Positions 53,539 through 63,197 of a stretch of DNA of 64,000 bases are shown piece after piece. Position numbers and translations under genes: made by a program. This stretch comes from Mesorhizobium japonicum MAFF 303099. GTDB lineage: Bacteria > Pseudomonadota > Alphaproteobacteria > Rhizobiales > Rhizobiaceae. The notes under the pieces were generated by a model. That model was given only the letters and a program-made list of their open reading frames with translations, did not search any database and had not been told where the DNA came from. Numbering within the stretch: position 1 is the stretch's first letter; every line of letters begins with the position of its first letter. Location of the stretch: the NCBI RefSeq assembly GCF_000009625.1, contig NC_002678.2:5984001-6048000 (forward strand), in the 5' to 3' direction.

Positions 53539-55248
53539 TCAGATGACGAATATCCAGTTGGCGATCAGCATTACCGCCACACCGGCGACCAGCGTCAGAT
53601 AGGGCAGCATGCCCGCTTTCTTCACCGCGAGGTCCGCTCCTGTCATGCCGAGATCGGCCAGCATGTGGTCGGGGAACTTGCCCTTGTCCTGGATGTAGTG
53701 GCGAAAGCAGAACACTGGGATAATCAGCGCCGCGGTGATCAGTCCGGCCCACAATGCCATCGGGTTCCACACCTTGGCGCCGGCGCCCATGAAGATGGCG
53801 TTGACATAGGCGAAGATCGCTCCGATCCCGAGAAGCCAGGTCGGCGCTTTCCACGGCCGCGCGATATGGCCGTTGTCGATGCGATGGATCCAGCCGGCAT
53901 TGAGGTTGAGGAAGTTGAAGATGATGTAACCGCAGTTCGACACGGCGAGGATGAAGAAGAAGCTTGTCGCGTCGGCCGAGGCAATGGCCAGCACGATCAG
54001 GTTGAAGCAGAGGTCGGTCCACATGGCCCGTGTCGGCGCGCCATGTTCGTTGACGTGGCTGAGATAGCGCGGCAGCCAGCCATCGACCGAGCCTTGGTAG
54101 AGCGTGCGCGAGGAGCCGGCCATCGCTGTCATGATGCACAGCACGAGCGCCAGGATCATCAGCATCACCAGCAGGCTGTGGATGATCTTGCCGCCGCCGA
54201 CCATGCCGGCCAGTGCGTCCGCCACGCCGGAGCCGTCGACGATCGGCGTCGCCAGCATGCCGTTCAAGCCCAGCACGCCCTGGAAGGTGAAGGGCACCAG
54301 AATGAACAGAAGCATGCAGAGCAGGCCGGAATAGAAGATGGCCTTGAACGTGTCGGTACCGGGGTTCTTGAACTCGGAGGTGTAGCAGACGGCGGTCTCG
54401 AAGCCGTAGGTCGACCAGGCGGCGATGAACATGCCGCCGAGCACCAGCGTCCAGCCGGCGATGTTCCAGGCGCCCGGGTCCGGCGCATAGGCGGTGGCCA
54501 GCGGCACCAGCGGCGAGAAGTTGGCCCAGTTGATCTGCCCGGTGAAGATCGGCACGACGCCGACGATCAGCATCGGGATGATGACCAGCAGGCCGATATA
54601 TTTCTGCACATTGGCCGTGCCGAGGATGCCGCGATGCTGGATCGAGAAGATGATCAACATCAGCACCGCGCCGATGAAGAAGGTGGCGTTGAGCGTGAAG
54701 GAGACCGGTCCCAGCGTGTGGCTGTACAGCGTCCAGCTGCGGATCGCCGGTGTCGCGGCCGCGGTCACCGCCGTGATGGCGTCGGCGGGCGCCGTTCCGG
54801 CATGCGCCGCGATATAGGCGACGACTTCCGCAGAGGTCTCGGTGAAGATCGGCACTGGCGCCAGCGCATTGAGGATATAGGCGGCGGCGATGGAACAGCC
54901 GAGCGACAGCACCGGCGACCAGGCGAACCAGTTGCACCACACCGATAGCGGCGCGATGAACTTGGAATAGCGCAGCCAGGCGGTAGCGCCGTAGATCGAG
55001 GCGCCACCCGACTTGTTCGGGAACAGGCCGGCGATCTCGGCATAGGTGAAGGATTGCAGGAAGCCCATGATCATGGACACCGTCCAGATCAGGAAGGCCA
55101 GCGTCCCGGTCGTGCCGGCAATGCCGCCGATCGAAAACAGGACCAGCGCCGGAACGCCGCTCGCCACCCAGAAGGCGCCGCGCCAGTCGATATGCCTGAG
55201 CAGCTTGCTTTCGGTAGGCTGCTCCAGGGCCGTGCTTATGGTGCTCAT
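53539..55248 (-). CDS. APC-superfamily amino acid/amine permease
   Basis: A 569-residue transporter with about 13 predicted helices. The first helices contain SGVPALVLFSIGGIAGTTG and the conserved FTYAEIAGLFPNKSGGASIYG, matching the glycine-rich substrate region of APC family amino acid permeases. The chain is longer than the usual 450-500 residues, mainly in the middle loops. ATG 55248 follows GGGGAAG. It lies downstream, on the same strand, of the DUF1989-GcvT and sarcosine-oxidase-like genes, so amino acids, methylated glycine or small amines are likely cargo. That link is inferred from position. Confidence 0.85.
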   Translation of the reverse strand: MSTISTALEQPTESKLLRHIDWRGAFWVASGVPALVLFSIGGIAGTTGTLAFLIWTVSMIMGFLQSFTYAEIAGLFPNKSGGASIYGATAWLRYSKFIAPLSVWCNWFAWSPVLSLGCSIAAAYILNALAPVPIFTETSAEVVAYIAAHAGTAPADAITAVTAAATPAIRSWTLYSHTLGPVSFTLNATFFIGAVLMLIIFSIQHRGILGTANVQKYIGLLVIIPMLIVGVVPIFTGQINWANFSPLVPLATAYAPDPGAWNIAGWTLVLGGMFIAAWSTYGFETAVCYTSEFKNPGTDTFKAIFYSGLLCMLLFILVPFTFQGVLGLNGMLATPIVDGSGVADALAGMVGGGKIIHSLLVMLMILALVLCIMTAMAGSSRTLYQGSVDGWLPRYLSHVNEHGAPTRAMWTDLCFNLIVLAIASADATSFFFILAVSNCGYIIFNFLNLNAGWIHRIDNGHIARPWKAPTWLLGIGAIFAYVNAIFMGAGAKVWNPMALWAGLITAALIIPVFCFRHYIQDKGKFPDHMLADLGMTGADLAVKKAGMLPYLTLVAGVAVMLIANWIFVI

Positions 55249-55502
55249 GTCAGTGACTTCCCCTTTTTTAAGTGTTCCCCGCCAGCGATGCCTCGGCTTT
55301 GCGAAGCTTGCTCCCCGGCACATGACCTTACGACTCCGGTGTTTCCACTCAGTCGTATTTTTTTCTTAACAGTGAAGATTGATCCGGCGCGCTTTCACGT
55401 CAAGCGTTTTGTGACGCCGTGCACATCACGCTTGCGCGCGCACGTAACAATACGCCTCGCGGCGCTGCCGGCGCGAGGCTCTGCCTGTCCGGACGGCTGC
55501 AG

Positions 55503-57872
55503 TCAGGAGCGCGGTCGGGTCTTCTGCGGATCGTAATGGGCGAAGGCGACGACGCGCGCTGGCAGCCGTTTGGCGTGGCCGTCGAGCTTGCCGATCTCGA
55601 CCTCCGTGCCGATGGCCGCATGGGTGACGTCGAGCCTTGCCAGCGCGATGTTCTTGCCAAGCACCGGCGAACGCATGCCCGAGGTGACCACGCCGATCTG
55701 GGCGCGGCCGACATGGACGCAGTCGCCATGGCCGACCGCGACATTGCTGTCGATGTCGAGGCCCACCAGTTTCGTCTGCGGGTGTTCCTTGCGGCGGATC
55801 AGCGCCTCGCGGCCGATGAAGTCGTCGGTCTTGCTTTTCAGCGGCACGGTGAAGCCGATACCGGCCTCGAACGGATCGGTCTGGTCGGAGAACTCGTAGC
55901 CCGCGAAGATCAGCCCGGCCTCGATGCGCACCATGTCGAGCGCCTGCAGGCCCATCGGCTTCAGCCCATGCGGCTGGCCGGCTTCCCAGATGGCGTCGAA
56001 CACTTTTTCGGCGTCGCGCGGATGGCACCAAATCTCATAGCCGAGCTCGCCGGTATAGCCGGTGCGCGAGACGACGACCGGAATGCCGTTGCCACCCCCG
56101 ATGCGGGCAACCGCGAAGCGGAACCATTCGAGCTCATCGATCGACGGCTGCAGTGGCGAGGTCCAGACCACTTCTCTCAGGATGTCGCGGCTCTTCGGCC
56201 CCTGTACCGCGACATTGTGCATCTGGTCGGTCGACGAGCGCACCAGCACATTGAGCCCAAGCTTCTTGGCGGTCTCGCGCAGCCATTCGCCGGAAAGATC
56301 GTCGCCGCCGACCCAGCGGAAATTATCCTTGCCGAGCCGCAGCAGCGTGCCGTCGTCGATCATGCCGCCATGCTCATAGCACATGGCGGAGTAGACGACC
56401 TGGCCGACGCCGAGTTTTTTCACGTCGCGGGTCAGCGTGTATTGCAGCAGCGCTTCGGAATCCGGTCCGGTGACCTCGAATTTTCTGAGCGGCGACAGGT
56501 CCATGATCACGGCGTCCTGCCGGCAAGCCCAGTATTCGGCGAGGGGGCCTTCCTTGGCGAAGGAATTGGCCAGCCAGTAGCCCCTGTATTCGGAGAAATT
56601 TCGGGTGTGCTTGGCAAAGCTCGAATGAAAGGATGTCTCGCGGGTCATTTTCGGTTCCGAATCGGGCGTCATGCGTCTGGCGATCGCTCGCGAGAATTTG
56701 TGCTGGCCGGAATAGGTCCGCACATGGATGTCTGTCAGGTCCCAGCCATTGGCCGGCGTGGTGTCGTCGGGGCAGGCGGAGGAGACGCAGACGATGTCGG
56801 TCAGCGCCCTGAGCAGCACATAGTCGCCGGGGCGCGACCACGGCTCGTCGGACACCATCACGCCATGCGCGTCGATGGCGGTGTTGAAGAAGAAGTTGAT
56901 CGCGATCCAGCCCGCGCGGGGTTTGACGCCCTTGCCGGCCAGCGCGCCGTTGAAATTCTCCGAGCAGTTGGTGTGGCCGGGATAGCCGATGTCGTCGTAA
57001 TATTTCGCAGCGCAAGCCAGCGCGAAGGCATCATGCCGGCCGCATGTGTCCTGCACCACCTCGACCAGCGGCTCCATGTCCTGGTCGTAATATTTTGAAT
57101 GCAGGCCAGGCATCGGATAGCTCGACCCCATCAGCGTGCGCGTCGTCGTCACGTCGAGCGGATGGTCGAGGCCCTTGTCCAACTTGCGCGCCGAAAAGCA
57201 CTGGAAGTCGGTGCATTGCCGGCCGTCGACATCGATGATCTGAAGATAGTCGCCGGCCTTGACGAAGTAGGATTCCGCCGTTGCCGAATGGACGCGCAGG
57301 TCGAGCACCGGATCGGCGAGGGGATCGGCCAACTGCGACTTTGTTTTCAGGCGGATCGTGGCGCGGCGCACAATGACGGCAAGCGGCGTTGCCGTGTCAT
57401 GGCTGTCGACCAGCATCGGTCCGCCGGGCGCGGCGATGACCATCGAGCCGTCGCGCGTGACTGTGAAAGCCTGTTCGGTCCCGGCCGGCGTTGTGGCGCC
57501 GAACACGCGTAGGGCCTTTGCCTGATCGAGCACCACCTGCCGGCGCGCCAGCCCGCGGCGCAAGGATGCGAGACTGTCATCGCCCTCGGCGAGGAGCGCC
57601 TTGATGCCGGCGGCATTGCTGTTGGACTTTTCGCCGAAGATGCCGGGATCGGTGGTGCCTGTGGTGTCCCAGGCCAGAAGTTCGCAGGCCTGGCCGCCTT
57701 CGACATTGCGGACGGTGATGATATCGCCGGCCTCGACCTCAATCAGCAAAGCCCCGTTGCCCTGGATCGTGTAGCGCTCCATGCCCGGCGGCAGCGCGAT
57801 CTGGCCGGGCCTCAGGATGAGACTCGGGCGCGGCGGTCCGGCTGTGACTGTTGGGTAGGGCGACCGGCTCAT
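55503..57872 (-). CDS. Fusion of DUF1989 (urea carboxylase-associated) domains with a GcvT-type aminomethyltransferase
   Basis: A 789-residue fusion. Residues 20-170 resemble one DUF1989-like unit (LIEVEAGDIITVRNVEGGQA), residues 185-380 a fuller one (GDYLQIIDVDGRQCTDFQCF, then GYPGHTNCSENF), and residues 430-780 a folate-binding GcvT domain with MDLSPLRKFEVTG, GMIDDGTLLRL, YTGELGYEIW and a C-terminal barrel. GcvT domains move one-carbon units to tetrahydrofolate; DUF1989 proteins accompany urea carboxylase or amine breakdown and bind metal. A folate-linked demethylase coupled to the neighbouring N-methyl amino acid oxidase is plausible. ATG 57872 is used. No published function is known to me for this combination. 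Confidence 0.85.
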   Translation of the reverse strand: MSRSPYPTVTAGPPRPSLILRPGQIALPPGMERYTIQGNGALLIEVEAGDIITVRNVEGGQACELLAWDTTGTTDPGIFGEKSNSNAAGIKALLAEGDDSLASLRRGLARRQVVLDQAKALRVFGATTPAGTEQAFTVTRDGSMVIAAPGGPMLVDSHDTATPLAVIVRRATIRLKTKSQLADPLADPVLDLRVHSATAESYFVKAGDYLQIIDVDGRQCTDFQCFSARKLDKGLDHPLDVTTTRTLMGSSYPMPGLHSKYYDQDMEPLVEVVQDTCGRHDAFALACAAKYYDDIGYPGHTNCSENFNGALAGKGVKPRAGWIAINFFFNTAIDAHGVMVSDEPWSRPGDYVLLRALTDIVCVSSACPDDTTPANGWDLTDIHVRTYSGQHKFSRAIARRMTPDSEPKMTRETSFHSSFAKHTRNFSEYRGYWLANSFAKEGPLAEYWACRQDAVIMDLSPLRKFEVTGPDSEALLQYTLTRDVKKLGVGQVVYSAMCYEHGGMIDDGTLLRLGKDNFRWVGGDDLSGEWLRETAKKLGLNVLVRSSTDQMHNVAVQGPKSRDILREVVWTSPLQPSIDELEWFRFAVARIGGGNGIPVVVSRTGYTGELGYEIWCHPRDAEKVFDAIWEAGQPHGLKPMGLQALDMVRIEAGLIFAGYEFSDQTDPFEAGIGFTVPLKSKTDDFIGREALIRRKEHPQTKLVGLDIDSNVAVGHGDCVHVGRAQIGVVTSGMRSPVLGKNIALARLDVTHAAIGTEVEIGKLDGHAKRLPARVVAFAHYDPQKTRPRS

Positions 57873-57977
57873 CTCAGCCTTGCGGTTCGAGAAACAAGTT
57901 TGCCTGTGTGTGAAATTATTTTAGCAGCAAGAATAGCAGCGCGGTTGCGTTTGGCAAGGCGAAGGTGGCACAAGCTC

Positions 57978-58002
57978 CCCTTCTCCCCTTGTGGGAGAAG
58001 GG
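57978..58002. repeat. Hairpin repeat at the end of the sarcosine-oxidase-like operon
   Basis: Arms CCCTTCTCCC (57978-57987) and GGGAGAAGGG (57993-58002) pair perfectly around five bases, 17 bases past the gamma-subunit stop. This CCTTCTCCC-type hairpin is a common intergenic repeat in Mesorhizobium (recalled). It could end or stabilise the upstream transcript. Confidence 0.6.
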
Positions 58003-58018
58003 AAGAGCGCGCGCTAGG

Positions 58019-58642
58019 CTACGCCAAGTCCTCGGAATGCCCGATAACCACACCATACTCCGCGGCCGAGTCCAGCATCGTGTGCCACAGGCTCTCGGCG
58101 AAGGTCGCAAACACTAGAACGTTGAACACGGCCGATCCATCTCGGTCAGCGCCACGCCAGAGCGTGACGCTGGTGTGGTCCATCGAAGTCGCAGCAGCCG
58201 CGCCAATCGCGAACGCATCCGCATGCAGATCGATCGACGACAGCTTGGCCAACATCGCCCGCGCCTTAGCGCCTGAGATGCTGATCAGCACCCGCGCATG
58301 CGATTGGTCGGAGAGTGAAGCCGAACCGGCAAAGGAAGAAGCGAGCGCGGCCATCGCGTGCTTGCCACCCTGTGACAGGACAAAAAACTGATCAGGTCCC
58401 GACCAGATCAATGTTGCGTCCTGCGTGCCGACTGCCTTTGGCGTTTCCGGAGCCGCAACACTAAACCTGCCCTTGGCAGCCTTGGCCATCTCCGCCGCCT
58501 TGCCGCGCCGCGCCATCACCTGGACGAGGTCGAAATTGCGGATCTCGGTCAGCGTCACGCCGGCATCGCCATGCGCACCATACCGCCCCACCGCGAGCGC
58601 GCGATCGAGGGGGCTGCGGACATCCCAGGAAAACTCAGCCAC
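58019..58642 (-). CDS. Sarcosine oxidase gamma-like / N-methylglutamate dehydrogenase subunit D
   Basis: A 207-residue subunit of the SoxG family, with an N-terminal WDVRSPLDRALAVGRYG region, TEIRNFDLVQVMARRG and a C-terminal fold related to half of GcvT. In heterotetrameric sarcosine oxidase it packs against the alpha subunit. The start is GTG 58642: GGAGG lies eight bases upstream and the codon overlaps the alpha-subunit stop (GTGGCTGA). Upstream ATG codons would overlap the alpha gene further without a ribosome site. As last gene of the set it corresponds to mgdD if the cluster is an N-methylglutamate dehydrogenase. Confidence 0.85.
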   Translation of the reverse strand: MAEFSWDVRSPLDRALAVGRYGAHGDAGVTLTEIRNFDLVQVMARRGKAAEMAKAAKGRFSVAAPETPKAVGTQDATLIWSGPDQFFVLSQGGKHAMAALASSFAGSASLSDQSHARVLISISGAKARAMLAKLSSIDLHADAFAIGAAAATSMDHTSVTLWRGADRDGSAVFNVLVFATFAESLWHTMLDSAAEYGVVIGHSEDLA

Positions 58643-61616
58643 GCTGGCGCCCTCCATCCGGATCGTAGAAGACGGGATTGCAGAGTTCGACGTCATAGTC
58701 CTCGCCGCGTATCGGGTCATGCGCATGGACGATCTCGCCGATGCGTTCGCGGCCGCGTTCGACAAGGGCCAGCCCGATCCACTGGCCTGACGTCGGCGAG
58801 AAGCAGACCGAGGTGACATAGCCCTGGTCGTTGCCGGGTCCGGGCGTCTGCCCTTTCGGGATAATGTGCGCGCCCGAGCGCAGCCGGCGCGCTCTGTCCG
58901 TCGGCTTGACGCCGACGACGACCTGCCGGTCCGGCGCGACCAGCGCCTCGCGGCCGGCCATGACGCGGCCGATAAAATCCTTCTTGGTCGACATCATCTT
59001 GCCGAGGCCAAGATCGGCGGCCGTCGTCGTGCCGCTCAGTTCCGGTCCGGCTATGTGGCCCTTTTCAATGCGCATCACGCCAAGCGCCTCGGTGCCGTAA
59101 GGCGTGACGCCGAACGGTTTGCCGGCCAGCATAAGATTGCCTGCCATGGCCTCGCCATAGCGTGCCGGCACCGAAATCTCGAACGCCATCTCGCCGGAGA
59201 AGGAGATGCGGAACAGCCGCGCCTTGATGCCGCCGCGCAAGGCGACTTCCCGCGCGCCCATGAACGGAAAACCTTCGTTGGACAGGTCCTCCGCCGGGTC
59301 GACGATCTCCTTCAGCAGATCGCGGGTTTTGGGGCCGGCGATCGAGAATTGTGCCCACTGGTCGGAGACGGAGGTCAGTTGCACGTCGAGTTCGGGAAAC
59401 AGCACCTGCCGGCAGAATTCGAGATGCTGCATCACCAGTCCGGCCTTGGCCGTGGTGGTGGTGAGGAAATAATGATCCTCGGCTAGGCGCGACGTCGTGC
59501 CGTCATCGTAGACGATGCCGTCCTCGCGCAGCATCAGCCCGTAGCGCGCCTTGCCGACGGCGAGGTTGGAGAAGGTGTTGATGTATACGCGGTCGAGGAA
59601 GGCGCCGGCATCCGGGCCGTGCACGTCGATCTTGCCGAGCGTCGAGACATCGCAGAAGCCGACGCCGCTTCGCACGGACTTGACCTCGCGCGTCACCGAT
59701 TCCAGCCAGTCCTTCTCGCCCGCGCGGGGGTACCACTGCGCCCGCTTCCAGAGTCCTGTGTCGACGAAAACAGCGCCCTGTTCTTTCGCCCAGTGATGCG
59801 ATGGCGTCAGCCGCGTCGCATGGAAAGTCTCGTCGCGATGGTGGCCGGCAAAGGCGCCGATGGCGACCGGCACGTAAGGCGGCCGGTAGATGGTGGTGCC
59901 GGTCTCTGGAATGGACTTGCCGGTGACCGCCGCCATGATGGCGAGGCCGGCGACGTTGGACGTCTTGCCCTGGTCGGTCGCCATGCCGAGCGTCGTGTAG
60001 CGCTTCAGATGCTCGACCGATTCAAAACCCTCGCGCTGCGCCAGTTCGATGTCGGAGGCGGTGACATCGTGCTGGTGGTCGACGAAAGCCTTGCCCTTGC
60101 CGGCAACATGCCAGAGCGGGCTGAGCGAGAAAGCCTTGTCATTGGCGGATGGCGCTGAGCCGACCGTGCCGTTGCGCCCGACATCCCGCGCGGCTGTCGC
60201 ACCGGCGTCAAACCCCTCAGCCAGGCAGGCGCCAAGGCCGAAGGCACCGTTGGCGGCGCCCGCTGCGACCATGCCGGGAGGCGCGCCGTCGGGCACGAAC
60301 GCTGCGATGTCGTCACGCCATTTCGGCCGGCCGCGATGATAGGAGGTGAGCCCGACCGCCGGGTTCCAGCCGCCGGAAACCGCAAGCCCGTCGGCCTCGA
60401 CCTCGGCGCGCGCGCCGCCGGTGAGCGACACCGCGATTTTCCTGACGCCATCCTTGCCGCCGTTGACGCCGCTGACGGCGCCATGCAGCACCGTGAAACC
60501 ATTCTTGGCCGCCAGTGAGCGATGTGCCGGCGAAACGTCTGGCCGCGCGTCGATCACCGCTGCGACCTGCAGTCCGGCACCGAGTGCGGTCTCGACCGTG
60601 CGCCAGCCATCCTCGTTGTTGGTGAACAGCGCGATGCGCTTCGCAGGGGCGGCGGCATAGCGCCCGACATAGGTTCGCATCGCCGACGCCATCATCACGC
60701 CAGGCGTGTCGTTGCCGGCGAAAACGATCGGCCGCTCAAGGGCGCCGGCCGCGACCACGCAACGCTTGGCCACGATGCGCCACATCCGCTGGCGCACCTG
60801 ATGTTCGGGCGGCGAGGGCAGGTGGTCGTTGACCCGCTCCAGCGCGCCATAGGTGCCGCCGTCATAGACGCCGAACAGCGTCGTGCGGGCCATGATGCGG
60901 ACATCGGGCATTGCCGTCAGCTCAGCCAGCGTCCGCGACAACCATTCGGTGGCCGGCAGGCCATCGATCGTGCCGCCATCCGACAGCAGGCGGCCGCCGA
61001 ACGCAAAATCCTCTTCGCACAGGACGACGCGGGCGCCGCCGCGGCCGGCGGCCAATGCTGCCGCCAGACCGGCTGGGCCGGAGCCGGCGATCAGCACATC
61101 GCAATGCGCCCAGGCCTTGTCGTAATGATCGGGATCGGCGACGCCTGAAGCGCGGCCGAGACCGGCGGCGCGGCGGATCGCCGGTTCGTAGATCGCTTCC
61201 CAGAATTTCGCCGGCCACATGAAGGTCTTGTAGTAGAAGCCGGCAACGAAGATCGGCGCGAACAGCTGGTTCACCGACATCACATCGTAGCGCAGCGACG
61301 GCCAGCGGTTCTGGCTGGCGGCCTCGAGCCCTTCATAAAGCTCGGCCGTCGTCGCCTTGGTGTTCGGCTCGCGCCGGGCGCCGGTGCGCAGTTCGACCAG
61401 CGCGTTCGGTTCTTCCGAGCCTGCTGTCAGGATGCCGCGCGGACGATGATATTTGAACGAGCGCCCGACCAGCTTGACGCCATTGGCAACCAGCGCCGAC
61501 GCCAGCGTGTCACCCTCGAAGCCGGAAAAGCTCTTGCCGTCGAAGCGGAAATTCAGCGGCGCCGAGCGGTCGACGAGGCCGCCCTTGTCGAGCCGGTTTG
61601 TCTGCGCGCCGGCCAT
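58635..61616 (-). CDS. Sarcosine oxidase alpha-like / N-methylglutamate dehydrogenase subunit C
   Basis: A 993-residue flavoprotein with three parts: an N-terminal Fer2-like domain without iron-binding cysteines (residues 20-105, FRFDGKSFSGFEGDTLASAL), an NAD/FAD-type Rossmann region starting CDVLIAGSGPAGLAAALAAG near 173, and a C-terminal GcvT-like folate domain (about 600-990) with GFCDVSTLGKIDVHGPDA. The folate domain accepts the methyl carbon released from the N-methyl amino acid. ATG 61616 shares a base with the delta-subunit stop. It matches SoxA and MgdC equally; the gmaS-like gene upstream favours MgdC. Confidence 0.9.
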   Translation of the reverse strand: MAGAQTNRLDKGGLVDRSAPLNFRFDGKSFSGFEGDTLASALVANGVKLVGRSFKYHRPRGILTAGSEEPNALVELRTGARREPNTKATTAELYEGLEAASQNRWPSLRYDVMSVNQLFAPIFVAGFYYKTFMWPAKFWEAIYEPAIRRAAGLGRASGVADPDHYDKAWAHCDVLIAGSGPAGLAAALAAGRGGARVVLCEEDFAFGGRLLSDGGTIDGLPATEWLSRTLAELTAMPDVRIMARTTLFGVYDGGTYGALERVNDHLPSPPEHQVRQRMWRIVAKRCVVAAGALERPIVFAGNDTPGVMMASAMRTYVGRYAAAPAKRIALFTNNEDGWRTVETALGAGLQVAAVIDARPDVSPAHRSLAAKNGFTVLHGAVSGVNGGKDGVRKIAVSLTGGARAEVEADGLAVSGGWNPAVGLTSYHRGRPKWRDDIAAFVPDGAPPGMVAAGAANGAFGLGACLAEGFDAGATAARDVGRNGTVGSAPSANDKAFSLSPLWHVAGKGKAFVDHQHDVTASDIELAQREGFESVEHLKRYTTLGMATDQGKTSNVAGLAIMAAVTGKSIPETGTTIYRPPYVPVAIGAFAGHHRDETFHATRLTPSHHWAKEQGAVFVDTGLWKRAQWYPRAGEKDWLESVTREVKSVRSGVGFCDVSTLGKIDVHGPDAGAFLDRVYINTFSNLAVGKARYGLMLREDGIVYDDGTTSRLAEDHYFLTTTTAKAGLVMQHLEFCRQVLFPELDVQLTSVSDQWAQFSIAGPKTRDLLKEIVDPAEDLSNEGFPFMGAREVALRGGIKARLFRISFSGEMAFEISVPARYGEAMAGNLMLAGKPFGVTPYGTEALGVMRIEKGHIAGPELSGTTTAADLGLGKMMSTKKDFIGRVMAGREALVAPDRQVVVGVKPTDRARRLRSGAHIIPKGQTPGPGNDQGYVTSVCFSPTSGQWIGLALVERGRERIGEIVHAHDPIRGEDYDVELCNPVFYDPDGGRQRG

Positions 61617-61891
61617 CACGCGCCAACCTTCGCCGCACCGGCGCCCGCAGCCGGTTCGATCGCCGAAATCTCATGCGTCAGCGTGTTGCGGGTGACCTTC
61701 AGCCACGCCCGGCAGCCGCCGCCGTGATACCAGTTCTCGCTCATCACGCCGGCGACATTGTCGCGCAGATAGACATAGTCGTAGACGGCTTCTTCGCCGG
61801 CATCCGCGGCGGGTCGCACCGGTTTGGCGTCGCCGAGATAGGTGAACTCGCCAAGTTCGCGTTCGCCGCAGAAGGGACAGACAATGCGCAT
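61616..61891 (-). CDS. Sarcosine oxidase delta-like / N-methylglutamate dehydrogenase subunit B
   Basis: A 91-residue zinc-binding subunit. Likely zinc ligands are CPFCGERE (Cys5, Cys8) and the histidine and cysteine of WYHGGGCRAWL near residue 54-60, the SoxD pattern. It stabilises the alpha-beta assembly. ATG 61891 gives the family N terminus MRIVCPFCG. It lies 16 bases after the beta gene and overlaps the alpha gene. Corresponds to mgdB in methylated-amine clusters. Confidence 0.9.
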   Translation of the reverse strand: MRIVCPFCGERELGEFTYLGDAKPVRPAADAGEEAVYDYVYLRDNVAGVMSENWYHGGGCRAWLKVTRNTLTHEISAIEPAAGAGAAKVGA

Positions 61892-61907
61892 GATTTTCTG
61901 GCCGTCC

Positions 61908-63161
61908 TCAGTGCAGGTTCGGTTGGGCGCCCTGGCCCTTTTCGTCGATCATGGCGCCAGTCCGGAAGCGGTCGAGGCGGAACCGTGCAGCCTCCTCATG
62001 CGGCGTGTCGCGCGCCAGAAGATGTGCAAAGACGAAGCCTGAGCCAGGCGTCGCCTTGAAGCCGCCATAGCACCAGCCGGCGTTGAGATAGAGGCCGTCG
62101 ACCGGCGTCTTGTCGATGATCGGCGAGCCGTCCATGGACATGTCCATGATGCCGCCCCACTGGCGCAATAGACGCACGCGGCCGATCATCGGCATCAGCG
62201 CCATGCCGCCCTCGCAGACATCCTCCATCACAGGCAGATTGCCGCGCTGAGCGTAGGAATTGTAGCCATCAATATCGCCGCCGAAGACAAGGCCGCCCTT
62301 GTCCGACTGGCTGACATAGAAATGGCCGGCGCCGAAGGTCATCACATTGGGAATCAACGGCTTGATCGCCTCGGAGACGAAGGCCTGCAGCACATGGCTT
62401 TCGATCGGCAGGCGCAGGCCCGCCATATCAGCGACGCGCGACGAGGAGCCGGCGACCGCCATGCCGACCTTGCCGGCGCCGATCCTGCCGCGCGAGGTTT
62501 CGACGCCGGTCACCTTGCCGTTGGCGTCCCTGACAAAGCCGGTCACCTCGCAATTCTGGATGATGTCGACGCCGAGCTCGCTCGCAGCATGCGCATAGCC
62601 CCAGACGACGGCATCGTGCCGCGCCGTGCCGCCGCGCCGCTGCAACAGCCCGCCTTGCACGGGAAAGCGCGCATTGTCGAAATTCAGGAACGGCATCATC
62701 TTCTTCACCGCCGCGAGGTCGAGCAACTCGGCATCGATGCCGTTGATGCGCATGGTGTTGCCGCGCCGCGCATAGGCGTCGCGCTGCGCGTCGGAATGGT
62801 AGAGGTTGATGACGCCGCGCTGGCTGACCATCGCATTGTAGTTGAGGTCCTGCTCCATCCGCTCCCACAGCTTCATCGACAATTCGTAGAAGCCGGTATT
62901 GCCGGGCAGGCCGTAATTGGAGCGGATGATGGTGGTGTTGCGGCCGGCATTGCCGGAGCCGATCCAGCCCTTTTCCAGCACGGCGACGTTCCTGATGCCG
63001 TATTCGCTGGCGAGGAACCAGGCGGTGGCCAGGCCATGGCCGCCGCCGCCGATGATCACCACGTCGTAGCGGTCCTTCGGCGTGGCGTCGCGCCAGGTGC
63101 GCTGCCAGTTCTTGTGGCCGGAAAGGGCGGCGCGGGCGAGCGAGAAGATCGAGTATTTCAT
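61908..63161 (-). CDS. Sarcosine oxidase beta-like / N-methylglutamate dehydrogenase subunit A
   Basis: A 417-residue flavoprotein of the DAO/SoxB family, the catalytic subunit that oxidises the N-methyl group. The FAD motif YDVVIIGGGGHGLATAWFLA lies at residues 32-51, with IGSGNAGRNTTIIRSNYGLP near 66-86 and a C-terminal GWCYGGFKATPGSG. Members carry noncovalent FAD and a covalent FMN at the alpha-beta interface. ATG 63161 gives the MKYSIFSLARAALSGHKNWQ start common to SoxB. It is the first of four oxidase genes and lies 36 bases after the gmaS-like gene, which supports mgdA over soxB. Confidence 0.9.
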   Translation of the reverse strand: MKYSIFSLARAALSGHKNWQRTWRDATPKDRYDVVIIGGGGHGLATAWFLASEYGIRNVAVLEKGWIGSGNAGRNTTIIRSNYGLPGNTGFYELSMKLWERMEQDLNYNAMVSQRGVINLYHSDAQRDAYARRGNTMRINGIDAELLDLAAVKKMMPFLNFDNARFPVQGGLLQRRGGTARHDAVVWGYAHAASELGVDIIQNCEVTGFVRDANGKVTGVETSRGRIGAGKVGMAVAGSSSRVADMAGLRLPIESHVLQAFVSEAIKPLIPNVMTFGAGHFYVSQSDKGGLVFGGDIDGYNSYAQRGNLPVMEDVCEGGMALMPMIGRVRLLRQWGGIMDMSMDGSPIIDKTPVDGLYLNAGWCYGGFKATPGSGFVFAHLLARDTPHEEAARFRLDRFRTGAMIDEKGQGAQPNLH

Positions 63162-63197
63162 CAGTTCATTCCGAGGTCGCTCGCACCGGCAGGACGG

